Source: M55B120 sp965549355 (GTDB lineage: Bacteria > Actinomycetota > Humimicrobiia > Humimicrobiales > Humimicrobiaceae). From it: 18,991 nt of DNA. Below the pieces are notes generated by a model, which saw only the letters and a list, made by a program, of their open reading frames with translations, was not told where the DNA came from and ran no database searches. Below, one piece after another: positions 7,088 through 14,686 of the stretch. A program made the position numbers and the translations under genes. The stretch is from NCBI GenBank assembly GCA_965549355.1, contig CBEVGD010000025.1, positions 1 to 18,991 on the forward strand, written 5' to 3'. The first letter of the stretch is position 1. Every line of letters starts with the position of its first letter.

Positions 7088-7792
7088 ATGAAAAACGACA
7101 ATATTAATAATAGAGAAATCACTGGTCAAAAAGATTCTGGCTCAGGAGGAAGCATAAAGGAGCCGGATCTTCAGAAAAGTTCAGAGTACCTTGAAAATAA
7201 CAGAAAAAGGCTCAAGCAGGGCGGCATCGTATCTGTCATGTTCTCAGGAGTAGGGGGGCAGGGGATAATAATGGCAACTAAAGTTCTTGCAAGAGCCGCA
7301 ATGTTTGAGGGATTTGATGTGAAAGTATCAGAAGTGCATGGGATGGCCCAGAGGGGAGGAAGCGTTATCGGAAGTGTCAGATTTGGAGAAAAAGTGCATT
7401 CCCCCATAGTAGACAGAGCTGACCTTATTGTCTCTCTTGAAAAACTGGAAGCGGCAAGATATCTTGATCTTCTAAAACCGGAAGGTTTTTTGTTTATAAA
7501 TGATTATGAGATTTATCCGGTTTCAATATATCTTGAAGACAGAGAGTACCCCTCCGATATTATAAAAAAGATATCAAAAGCGACTTCCCGGTATAAGCTG
7601 ATAGAAGCTTCAGGTATTGCAGCGGATCTTGGTGAGATAAGGGCCTCCAATACGGTTCTTATCGGGAGCCTCTCAATGTTTTTACCTATTAGTCCTGGGA
7701 GCTGGATGTGTTCTATAAAAGAATCTGTCCCAGAGAGGGCGCTCAAACTTAATATAAATGCCTTTGAAAAGGGCAGGGAAATAGTAAAATAA
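7088..7792 (+). CDS. iorB: Indolepyruvate:ferredoxin oxidoreductase, beta subunit
   Basis: Small subunit (234 residues) that pairs with IorA; it is the gamma-type domain of the 2-oxoacid:ferredoxin oxidoreductase family. The core begins at about residue 47 with IVSVMFSGVGGQGIIMATKV and continues with SEVHGMAQRGGSVIGSVRFG (81-100), the family hallmarks. Typical IorB proteins begin 3-5 residues before the SV.F.GVGGQG motif, so this copy has a 46-residue N-terminal extension rich in Asn, Lys, Ser and Gly (GQKDSGSGGS at 13-22), probably disordered. The ATG at 7088 has no Shine-Dalgarno; no alternative start codon with a ribosome site lies nearer the core. The ACT gene begins 15 bp after its stop. 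Confidence 0.92.
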   Translation: MKNDNINNREITGQKDSGSGGSIKEPDLQKSSEYLENNRKRLKQGGIVSVMFSGVGGQGIIMATKVLARAAMFEGFDVKVSEVHGMAQRGGSVIGSVRFGEKVHSPIVDRADLIVSLEKLEAARYLDLLKPEGFLFINDYEIYPVSIYLEDREYPSDIIKKISKATSRYKLIEASGIAADLGEIRASNTVLIGSLSMFLPISPGSWMCSIKESVPERALKLNINAFEKGREIVK

Positions 7793-7807
7793 GACAGCGG
7801 AGGAAAG

Positions 7808-8203
7808 ATGCCTGTAAAACAAATAACTGTCTTTTTGGAAAATCAGACCGGAAGATTGGCTGATGTGACAAGGATACTGAGCAATGAGAATATTAATCTT
7901 CAGGGGTTTTCTACCACTGAGGCAAGGGATTATGGTATTTTACGCCTGATAGTCTCCGATGTTGAAAGAGCCAAAGAAGTGTTAAAAAGTGCAGGTTTTA
8001 CGACACATATTGCCGATGTAATATGTATAGCTGTAGAAGACAAAACCGGCGAGCTGCACAGGGTACTTGATATCCTTGCGGGAGAGAGTGTAAATATTGA
8101 TTATATCTATGTCATAGCTAAGACAAGGATAGTATTGAGTGTGGCAGATATTGAAGAGACTGAGAACATATTGAAAAAAAACAATGTCAGGCTTTGTAAT
8201 TGA
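7808..8203 (+). CDS. Tandem ACT-domain protein
   Basis: Stand-alone protein of 131 residues made of two ACT domains with no enzyme fused: QITVFLENQTGRLADVTRIL (residues 5-24) opens the first and AVEDKTGELHRVLDIL (about 76-91) the second. Each has the ligand-site pattern xENxTGxL or xxDKTGEL after the first strand. ACT domains bind amino acids, so this is likely an aromatic amino acid sensor; small ACT proteins of this type often accompany phenylacetate-CoA ligase and ior genes in anaerobes. The start follows GGAGG with good spacing. Its target is not shown by the sequence: it could modulate IorAB or PaaK by direct contact, since it has no DNA-binding domain. Confidence 0.9.
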   Translation: MPVKQITVFLENQTGRLADVTRILSNENINLQGFSTTEARDYGILRLIVSDVERAKEVLKSAGFTTHIADVICIAVEDKTGELHRVLDILAGESVNIDYIYVIAKTRIVLSVADIEETENILKKNNVRLCN

Positions 8204-8215
8204 TGGGAGCTCTTT

Positions 8216-8258
8216 AAGACCGTCTAATCTGTGGTGCTATGGTTATAATGGTCTTTTT
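8216..8258 (+). terminator. Weak hairpin with T run: possible attenuator or terminator
   Basis: AAGACC (8216-8221) and GGTCTT (8250-8255) pair with a 28-nt loop, followed by further T residues to 8258. It lies in the 87-bp gap between the ACT gene and the membrane microprotein. A 6-bp stem with a long loop is weak. If real, it would reduce read-through from ior into the transporter and ligase genes. Confidence 0.25.
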
Positions 8259-8290
8259 ATAATATGTAAATATATACGAAGGGAGGCTCT

Positions 8291-8398
8291 ATGCTAGGTT
8301 TTAGCGGTGTGTCAATTTTTTTGGCATATATACTATGTCTGATCTCGACAGCGTTCTGCATTGTATACGGTGTAATTATGTGGAACAAAGACAAGTAA
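8291..8398 (+). CDS. Symporter small accessory membrane protein (35 residues)
   Basis: A complete 35-codon frame, ATG to TAA, preceded by GGGAGG at 8281-8286 with 4 nt spacing. It encodes MLGFSGVSIFLAY, then a hydrophobic span ILCLISTAFCIVYGVIMW, then NKDK. One membrane helix with a WNK-type basic end matches, from memory, the 'symporter small accessory protein' microproteins encoded directly before sodium:solute symporters in anaerobes and archaea, which share MLG at the start, LAYILC in the helix, and VYG..NWNK at the end. Here it lies 42 bp before such a symporter, and that gene has its own strong ribosome site. It probably associates with the transporter in the membrane. The coding call is strong from the ribosome site, hydrophobic pattern and context; the partner role is inference. 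Confidence 0.75.
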   Translation: MLGFSGVSIFLAYILCLISTAFCIVYGVIMWNKDK

Positions 8399-8440
8399 CC
8401 CGGTGAACATCATTAATAAAATCAAAGAAAGGAGAAAACT

Positions 8441-10039
8441 GTGAATATTCCATTATTTACGGTAATAGTTATAGTGTACCTGCTTATAATCGGGTATCTG
8501 GGCTATCTGGGTTACAGAGGGACAAAGACTTCTGAAGACTTTATGATAGCCGGAAGGCAAATCCATCCATATGTGATGGCTATCTCTTATGGGGCGACTT
8601 TTATATCGACCTCTGCAATAGTAGGATTCGGCGGGGCGGCAGGCGTTTTTGGAATGGGCCTGTTGTGGCTGACATTTTTAAATATTGCAGTCGGTATCGC
8701 CATAGCTTTTATTTTCTTTGGCAAGAAGACAAGAGAAATGGGACAAAAGCTTAAAGCTCATACATTTCCTGAATTTCTGGGAAGAAGATATAATTCAAGA
8801 GCGATCCAGGTGATAGGGGGAGTAACCATATTTGTATTTATGCCCCTTTATACCGGAGTAGTCCTGATCGGCGCCGCAAGATTTATTGAAAGTACCCTTA
8901 ATGTCAACTTCGTGCTTTCGCTCGCTATTTTTTCAATAATAATAGCTGCATATGTAATAGCCGGAGGACTCAAGGGAGTAATGTATACAGATGCTCTTCA
9001 GGGAACTATTATGTTTATAGGTATGATAGCTCTGATAGCCATGACCTATAAAGCTCTTGGCGGGATCACAAAAGCTCATCAGGCTCTTACTGATCTTGCT
9101 TCAAAGCTGCCCGACAGCCTGGTAGCAGGGGGCCATCAGGGATGGACCACTATGCCTGCATTCGGCTCTCCCTTATGGTGGACGCTTGTATCTACTATAA
9201 TACTCGGCGTAGGTATCGGAGTGCTTGCACAGCCGCAGCTGGTCGTCAGGTTTATGACCGTAAAGAGCAATAAAGAGCTTAACAGGGCGATACTTATAGG
9301 CGGAATATTCATCCTGTTTATGACAGGTGTAGCATTTATCGTCGGCTCTCTTTCAAATGTATATTTCTTCAATACAACAGGCAATATCGCTATTGCGGAG
9401 GCAGGAGGCAATACGGATCTTATAATACCTGCCTTTATAAATATGGCCATGCCTTCATGGTTTGTCTATATTTTCATGCTCACCCTTCTTGCTGCTGCGA
9501 TGTCTACTATTAGCTCCCAGTTCCATGCGCTGGGAACAGCATTTTCAAGGGACATAATAGGAGTGGGTACAAAGCAGTCTGAAGGCAATGAGGAAGGTAA
9601 GTCACAGAAGATCCTTCTTGTAACCAAGCTGGGAGTCGTAATCGGCATAATCGTTAGCGTCATACTGGGATATTTCCTCCCGCCCTCTATAATTGCAAGA
9701 GGCACGGCACTTTTCTTCGGAGTATGCGCCGCAGTATTTTTACCGATGTATATACTGGGGCTCTACTGGAAGAAAACTACCAGGGCGGCAGCTCTTTCCG
9801 GAATGATAGTCGGTCTGGTAACAAGCGTATTCTGGATGTTCTTTGTGCACCAGGCAAATGCAAAAATGCTGAGGCTTGTGGTAGTGATGACAGGAAAGGA
9901 AACTCTGCTCCCGGCACCATGGAGCATGATCGACCCGATCCTTATCGCATTCCCGCTTTCCTTTATAGTCACTTTACTTATCACTGCATTCAGCAAGCCT
10001 GAAAGGAATGAAGTAGTTGACAGATTATTCTCAAAATAA
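8441..10039 (+). CDS. Sodium:solute symporter (SSS family)
   Basis: Integral membrane transporter of 532 residues with about 13 predicted spans, starting from GTG after a strong AAAGGAG (8427-8434 region). Family landmarks are YRGTKTSEDFMIAGRQIHP (residues 25-43), ATFISTSAIVGFGGAAGVFG (52-71) and, near residue 350, LLAAAMSTISSQFHALG followed by FSRDI, the segment supplying Na2-site Ser/Thr residues in this family. The sequence is of the monocarboxylate/pantothenate-like SSS branch rather than the proline or sugar branch, but the substrate cannot be read from the sequence. Its position between ior/ACT genes and two aryl-CoA ligases suggests import of aryl acids such as phenylacetate or indoleacetate. 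The microprotein at 8291 is its probable small partner. Confidence 0.93.
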   Translation: MNIPLFTVIVIVYLLIIGYLGYLGYRGTKTSEDFMIAGRQIHPYVMAISYGATFISTSAIVGFGGAAGVFGMGLLWLTFLNIAVGIAIAFIFFGKKTREMGQKLKAHTFPEFLGRRYNSRAIQVIGGVTIFVFMPLYTGVVLIGAARFIESTLNVNFVLSLAIFSIIIAAYVIAGGLKGVMYTDALQGTIMFIGMIALIAMTYKALGGITKAHQALTDLASKLPDSLVAGGHQGWTTMPAFGSPLWWTLVSTIILGVGIGVLAQPQLVVRFMTVKSNKELNRAILIGGIFILFMTGVAFIVGSLSNVYFFNTTGNIAIAEAGGNTDLIIPAFINMAMPSWFVYIFMLTLLAAAMSTISSQFHALGTAFSRDIIGVGTKQSEGNEEGKSQKILLVTKLGVVIGIIVSVILGYFLPPSIIARGTALFFGVCAAVFLPMYILGLYWKKTTRAAALSGMIVGLVTSVFWMFFVHQANAKMLRLVVVMTGKETLLPAPWSMIDPILIAFPLSFIVTLLITAFSKPERNEVVDRLFSK

Positions 10040-10065
10040 TTTATTAAGATAAGGGAGATCATCTT

Positions 10066-11385
10066 ATGGGCAGTAGTGATTACTGGGAACCGGAAGTGGA
10101 GACACTTCCCAGGGACAGGCTGGAGGAACTGCAGCTGAAAAGGCTCAAAAATATGCTTGCAGATGCATGCTCAACTGTAGATTTTTACAGGAAGAGGCTG
10201 GATGATGCAGGCATGGACCCTGAAAAATTTGATAGCCTGGATGACCTGGAGACAATTCCCTTTACTGTCAAAGATGATCTCCGCGATAATTATCCATTCG
10301 GACTCTTTGCCCGACCCATGAAGGAAGTAGTAAGAATACATTCTTCATCGGGTACCACAGGAAATCCTACAGTAGTTGGATATACAAAAAATGATATTGC
10401 GATGTGGGCCAATCTGATAGCGAGGCAGCTATATGCTGCAGGAATAAGAGATGATGATGTAATACAAAACAGCTATGGCTACGGACTCTTTACAGGCGGC
10501 CTGGGACTTCACTATGGCGGAGAGCTTCTCGGTGCTGCAGTGGTTCCTGTATCAGGGGGAAATACTGAAAGGCAGGTTAAGATAATGCAGGATTACAGAT
10601 CAACTGCGATCTGCTGCACGCCGTCCTATGCTCTCTATATCGCAGAAGTCGGAAAGGAGCTTGGCATAGATTTTGAAGATCTTCCCCTCAGGACCGGAAT
10701 AATGGGTGCAGAGCCGTGGACAGAGGAGATCAGAAGGGAAATAGAGGCAAGACTGCATATTAATGCTATTGATATATATGGGCTATCCGAGATAATAGGT
10801 CCCGGAGTATCCTGCGAATGCGACAGGAAAGCGGGACTTCACATTGCAGAGGACCATTTTATAATAGAAATAATAGATCCCGAAACAGGTAAAAGGAAAA
10901 AACCGGGCGAGATAGGCGAGATGGTGTTCACCTCTCTTACAAAGGAAGCACTTCCCATAATCAGGTACAGGACAAGGGACCTCTCAAAGATTGATATTTC
11001 AAAATGCGGATGCGGAAGGACCCATGCCCGCATGGCTAAACCAATGGGCAGAGCAGATGATATGCTCATAATAAGGGGAGTCAATCTATTTCCTTCCCAG
11101 ATCGAAGAAATCCTTATGCAGGTCCGCGAGGTGGAACCGCACTACCTTATTGTCGTGGACAGTAAAAACTATCTGGATACGCTTGAAGTCTGGATAGAAG
11201 TATCAGAAGATATATTCTCTGAAAAGATGAATGACCTGGAGAATTTCGAATCTGTGATTGAACATAAACTTTATTCCACCACTGGAATCAAAATAGGTGT
11301 AAAATTAAAGGAGCCAAAAACCATACAGAGAAGTGTAGGCAAGGCCAAAAGGGTTATAGATAAAAGAAAAGGCGAGACTATTTGA
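10066..11385 (+). CDS. paaK: Phenylacetate-CoA ligase, copy 1
   Basis: AMP-forming aryl acid:CoA ligase of 439 residues (ATP + arylacetate + CoA to arylacetyl-CoA + AMP + PPi). The phosphate loop SSSGTTGNPT is at about 93-102; YGLSEIIGPG (238-247) and GRADDMLIIRGVNLFPSQIEE (328-348) are the adenylate-binding and hinge motifs, and the C-terminal AMP-binding_C_2 domain follows. The acyl-pocket segment reads NSYGYGLFTGGLGLHYGGE (135-153), close to the consensus for characterised PaaK. Cysteines in GVSCEC (250, 252) and CGCG (314, 316) could form a metal site; they occur in anaerobe PaaKs but not in the E. coli type. The ATG has GGGAG upstream. It lies 26 bp after the symporter and 43 bp before its paralogue. 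Confidence 0.95.
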   Translation: MGSSDYWEPEVETLPRDRLEELQLKRLKNMLADACSTVDFYRKRLDDAGMDPEKFDSLDDLETIPFTVKDDLRDNYPFGLFARPMKEVVRIHSSSGTTGNPTVVGYTKNDIAMWANLIARQLYAAGIRDDDVIQNSYGYGLFTGGLGLHYGGELLGAAVVPVSGGNTERQVKIMQDYRSTAICCTPSYALYIAEVGKELGIDFEDLPLRTGIMGAEPWTEEIRREIEARLHINAIDIYGLSEIIGPGVSCECDRKAGLHIAEDHFIIEIIDPETGKRKKPGEIGEMVFTSLTKEALPIIRYRTRDLSKIDISKCGCGRTHARMAKPMGRADDMLIIRGVNLFPSQIEEILMQVREVEPHYLIVVDSKNYLDTLEVWIEVSEDIFSEKMNDLENFESVIEHKLYSTTGIKIGVKLKEPKTIQRSVGKAKRVIDKRKGETI

Positions 11386-11428
11386 TTCTATTCTCCCCTG
11401 AACTCCCCTCAAAACAGGAGCATATACT

Positions 11429-12742
11429 ATGAAAGATGATAGATTTTGGGATAAAAGGTCCGCAGAGCTTGGAAGAGAAGAGATAAAGGCTATTCAACTC
11501 ACGCGCCTGCAGCATACTTTGAAGCATTGTTATGATAATAACAGTTTCTACAGAAAGCGGATGGATGACGGGGGACTCGATCCGGAAAATATCAAGGGCC
11601 TTGCCGATCTTGAAAAGCTTCCATTTACATCAAAGGAGGAACTGAGGGATAATTATCCATTCGGACTCTTCTGTACGCCGCTGGAAGAGGTAATAAGGAT
11701 ACATTCATCATCAGGCACTACAGGCAACCCAACAGTTGTAGGATACACACGGGGGGACCTTGATATGTGGGCCGATGTCCTTGCAAGGATCATGTATGAT
11801 GCAGGGACGAGAAGAGAGGATGTGGTCCAGGTAAGCCATGGATTCGGACTCTTTACCGGAGGTTTCGGTTTTCAAAACTCTGCTGAAAAAATCGGCGCTA
11901 TGATGGTCCCTGCTTCAGGAGGAAATACTGAAAGGCAGCTCAAGCTGATGGCAGACTTTAAGACCACGGTACTGTGCTGCACCCCTTCATATACGCTTTA
12001 TATGGCTGAAGTAGCAGAAAAGAAGGGTATTGATTTTTCAAAACTGCATTTAAAACTCGGTTTCTTTGGTGCTGAGCCATGGTCCGAATCAATGAGAAAA
12101 GAGATAGAGGGAAGGCTTCATATTACAGCTCTTGACAGTTATGGCCTTTCGGAAATAATAGGTCCGGGGGTCTCCTGTGAATGCCTTAAGCAAGATGGAC
12201 TGCATATAAATGAGGATCATTTCCTTGCAGAGATAATAGACCCGGCTACGGGGGAAACTCTTCCGCCGGGGGAGAAGGGAGAAATAGTTTTTACATCCCT
12301 GACTAAAAAAGCTTTTCCGGTACTAAGGTATCGGACAAAAGACATCTCCTGTCTTATAGAGGGAGACTGTCGGTGCGGGAAAAGGTTCATGAGGATGGCA
12401 AAACCTATGGGGCGCACAGATGATATGATGATCATAAGGGGAGTAAACATATTCCCATCCCAGATTGAAGAAGTCTTGATGAGTGTGGGAGAGCTTGAAC
12501 CGCATTATCTTATAGTTCTTGACACTAAAAGTTATATGGATACCATAGAAGTCTGGGTGGAAGTCTCAGAGGAAAAATTCCATGATAAGATCATGGATCT
12601 TGAGGATTTTGAGAAATCCATCGAGAGCAAGCTTTATTCTGCCATAGGAATCAGGATAAAGGCAAGTTTGAAAGAGCCAAAGACAATTGCGAGAAGCGAA
12701 GGAAAGGCTCAAAGAGTTTTGGACAAGAGGAAAACAAATTAA
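11429..12742 (+). CDS. paaK: Phenylacetate-CoA ligase, copy 2 (divergent acyl pocket)
   Basis: Tandem paralogue of the preceding gene, 437 residues, alignable without gaps over at least the first 190. All adenylation motifs are kept: SSSGTTGNPT (93-102), YGLSEIIGPG and GRTDDMMIIRGVNIFPSQIEE, as are the paired cysteines GVSCEC and CRCG. The acyl-pocket segment differs: VSHGFGLFTGGFGFQNSAE replaces NSYGYGLFTGGLGLHYGGE, changing Tyr137 to His, Tyr139 to Phe, and the HYGG motif (149-152) to QNSA. This points to a different aryl or acyl substrate rather than a dosage duplicate. The start follows ACAGGAG. Its last 56 bp overlap the longest possible frame of the HepS-like gene. Confidence 0.93.
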   Translation: MKDDRFWDKRSAELGREEIKAIQLTRLQHTLKHCYDNNSFYRKRMDDGGLDPENIKGLADLEKLPFTSKEELRDNYPFGLFCTPLEEVIRIHSSSGTTGNPTVVGYTRGDLDMWADVLARIMYDAGTRREDVVQVSHGFGLFTGGFGFQNSAEKIGAMMVPASGGNTERQLKLMADFKTTVLCCTPSYTLYMAEVAEKKGIDFSKLHLKLGFFGAEPWSESMRKEIEGRLHITALDSYGLSEIIGPGVSCECLKQDGLHINEDHFLAEIIDPATGETLPPGEKGEIVFTSLTKKAFPVLRYRTKDISCLIEGDCRCGKRFMRMAKPMGRTDDMMIIRGVNIFPSQIEEVLMSVGELEPHYLIVLDTKSYMDTIEVWVEVSEEKFHDKIMDLEDFEKSIESKLYSAIGIRIKASLKEPKTIARSEGKAQRVLDKRKTN

Positions 12743-13499
12743 TCCGGTTAAATATAAAAACGTTCTAAAGAGACAGGCAAAAAAGATATTAAAACGGGAA
12801 ATAAAATATATTTCCTCGTTTTTCCCCTATGATATAGTTAGATTTCACAATCCGGCCCTGATATATTTGCAGGGCTTGTTATTTGCCGGCAATTTTTACC
12901 GCGAGATATCAGGAGATAGCAGGGAACCTATTTTAGACAGAAGATTGATCAATTTGATAATCGGACTCGAGCTGCTCGCAGTAGGAACCTCATTTCATAA
13001 TTTCAAAGCAAGCGGATCCAGCATAGCCGGAAAAGATACCGGCGGCACAGGAGAGAAAGAATATACGCTTGACCTGCTTTTTGGAGATATATTTTATTCC
13101 CGGGCAGTAATATATTTATTGAGATATCAGGATCATGAGATCTTTGATAGGATTTTAAAGTCGATGAAGAGGGTGCATGAAAGCAAGCTCAAACTGCATG
13201 CGAAGATGCAGGAAGCTATTGAAGAAAAAATAGAAACTTCTTTGATCGACAGTGATGCAGGTATTCTTATTGATGCAAACAGGCTCCTATATGTCTCCTT
13301 TGAGATAGGAAACAGCCTTTCAGACTATAAGAATAAAGCCGGTCAGGCGGATGGATACTTTGATATAGCCGAAAAGACAGTACTGTTTAAGACATATAGT
13401 GAACTTCTTGAGTATGCGCGCGCTTTTTCCGGGACACTTTCTGTAAATAGAATAATGGACTATCTTAACTCTAAAAAAATTTTACTGGCAGAGAGTTAA
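12687..13499 (+). CDS. HepS-like prenyl diphosphate synthase subunit (non-catalytic type)
   Basis: Helical protein of up to 270 residues. The segment YTLDLLFGDIFYSRAVIYLL (126-145), followed by EIFDRILKSMKRVHESKLKLH, matches the pattern of component I of heptaprenyl diphosphate synthase (HepS, QLTVLAGDYYSxLYYYLL...I.EINELK). It also corresponds to the GD helix of polyprenyl synthetases. The first Asp-rich motif position reads TSFHNFKAS, and no DDxxD occurs anywhere, as in HepS, which needs a catalytic partner (HepT) to make long prenyl chains. No partner is in the window. The start is unclear: TTG 12687 is the only usual start codon before the conserved part and overlaps paaK by 56 bp; ATT at 12738 has an AGAGG at 7 nt. 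Family placement is by pattern only. Confidence 0.6.
   Translation: MREAKERLKEFWTRGKQINPVKYKNVLKRQAKKILKREIKYISSFFPYDIVRFHNPALIYLQGLLFAGNFYREISGDSREPILDRRLINLIIGLELLAVGTSFHNFKASGSSIAGKDTGGTGEKEYTLDLLFGDIFYSRAVIYLLRYQDHEIFDRILKSMKRVHESKLKLHAKMQEAIEEKIETSLIDSDAGILIDANRLLYVSFEIGNSLSDYKNKAGQADGYFDIAEKTVLFKTYSELLEYARAFSGTLSVNRIMDYLNSKKILLAES
12725..12740 (+). promoter_or_regulatory. Possible ribosome site and ATT start of the HepS-like gene
   Basis: AAGAGG within the end of the second paaK lies about 7 nt before an in-frame ATT (12738-12740) that overlaps the paaK stop codon. The upstream TTG at 12687 lacks a comparable ribosome site. ATT starts are rare, so this is only a candidate. Confidence 0.3.
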
Positions 13500-13522
13500 G
13501 CGATATCGCATCAAAATCGTAT

Positions 13523-14596
13523 TTATGTTATGGGATGCCTGGCTAAGAAATCCTGTACCCTGACAGGTTGTCCTGTACGGCTGCTCTCAATAGCGGCAAA
13601 AACCAATGCAACAGATTGCAGATTATCTCCAACATTAGTCTCCATAGGCTCTCCGCCATCAAGCCAGTGTATAAACTTCCTGATAAGCCAGGCGTGTGAC
13701 CACTCTTTCTGTTTAAGAAGGGGAATACTTTCCCCCTGCCCTTCTTTTTTTCTAATGCTTCTTGCTTCAGATGAATCGTGGCTAAAACATTCGATTTGAC
13801 GATGGCTGAGAATGAGAGTTGCTTTTTCGCACTCAGCACGAATGTACTCCCGGCTCCAGCCGTTTAATTCTACCGCATTGACTTTTGCGCCTTCGTAAAC
13901 GGCATGTGTGTCATTTGTAAAATGCATACTGGCCAGTGCTTGTGAATCTCCAGCATACTCACTCCATGGAGGATTCCATGATTGAGCATAAATATTATCA
14001 CACTTAGCTCCTGATAAATCAGCCAGGATATCAAGATGATGTATTGCGGCATCAATCAAAAGCGGATCAGGAATCTCATATCTAAACCTTCCCTCAGTAC
14101 CAAATTTACGAAAATCACCGGTGAATCTGAACACCAGATAATCGAGTTTGCCGTATCGTCCTGACTTGATTTCATTGCGTAATGTTGTTTTGTCCTGATC
14201 AAAACGATGGCTCATGGTGACCCCCATTTTCTTTCCTGCTTTTTTAACTTTATCATCAATGCGTATTGAAGCAGAAAGTGAATTAGCAATAGGTTTTTCA
14301 GATAAAATATGCAGGTCATGAGATAGGGCCTCATCAACAATTTGTTCATGAAAAGCAGGCGGAACAACTATTGTGCAGAAATCAGCACGGTTTTCATCAA
14401 AAGCTTTCTTGATATCCCGGTAGCACTGATCGTCTCTTAAATTAAGAAATTTCTTAGCATTTATCAGAACTTCAGGATCGGTATCTACGGCAGCAACGAC
14501 CTCGATAAGACCTTCTTTTACATAATAAGGAAGAAATTCCTCGCACCAAATCCTGCCCATTCCCCCTGTACCAACCTGGATCATTTTATATTTCAT
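13523..14596 (-). CDS. Gfo/Idh/MocA family NAD(P)-dependent oxidoreductase
   Basis: Sugar or polyol dehydrogenase of 357 residues. The Rossmann loop is GTGGMGR (9-15), the catalytic-lysine motif is SEKPIA (99-104, Lys101), and the C-terminal domain has IDAAIHHLDIL (181-191) with the usual Asp and His of the active site (D182, H186/H187). The start follows AGGAG at good spacing. It is the last gene of the minus-strand sugar operon, 90 bp after the TIM-barrel gene, and is convergent with the HepS-like gene. Arginine codon use is unusual for the window: 7 of its first 12 arginines are CGN, against 2 of the first 12 in paaK copy 1, suggesting a separate origin. Substrate unknown. Confidence 0.9.
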   Translation of the reverse strand: MKYKMIQVGTGGMGRIWCEEFLPYYVKEGLIEVVAAVDTDPEVLINAKKFLNLRDDQCYRDIKKAFDENRADFCTIVVPPAFHEQIVDEALSHDLHILSEKPIANSLSASIRIDDKVKKAGKKMGVTMSHRFDQDKTTLRNEIKSGRYGKLDYLVFRFTGDFRKFGTEGRFRYEIPDPLLIDAAIHHLDILADLSGAKCDNIYAQSWNPPWSEYAGDSQALASMHFTNDTHAVYEGAKVNAVELNGWSREYIRAECEKATLILSHRQIECFSHDSSEARSIRKKEGQGESIPLLKQKEWSHAWLIRKFIHWLDGGEPMETNVGDNLQSVALVFAAIESSRTGQPVRVQDFLARHPIT

Positions 14597-14686
14597 GCTT
14601 CTCCTGTCTTAATAAGGTTAACAAAACAATGAACTCTCGCATAATAAGATAATAAATTTCTTTTCATTATCTATAATAAAACATGG

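Noticed and set aside
13500..13509. Perfect palindrome GCGATATCGC between the convergent HepS-like and Gfo/Idh/MocA genes
   Set aside because: Ten self-complementary bases with no loop or T run do not make a terminator, and no operator role is indicated between two gene ends.
14647..14672. AGATAAT/ATTATCT inverted repeat upstream of the Gfo/Idh/MocA gene
   Set aside because: The stem is only 7 bp and AT-rich with a 12-nt loop and no T run; it is expected by chance in this composition.
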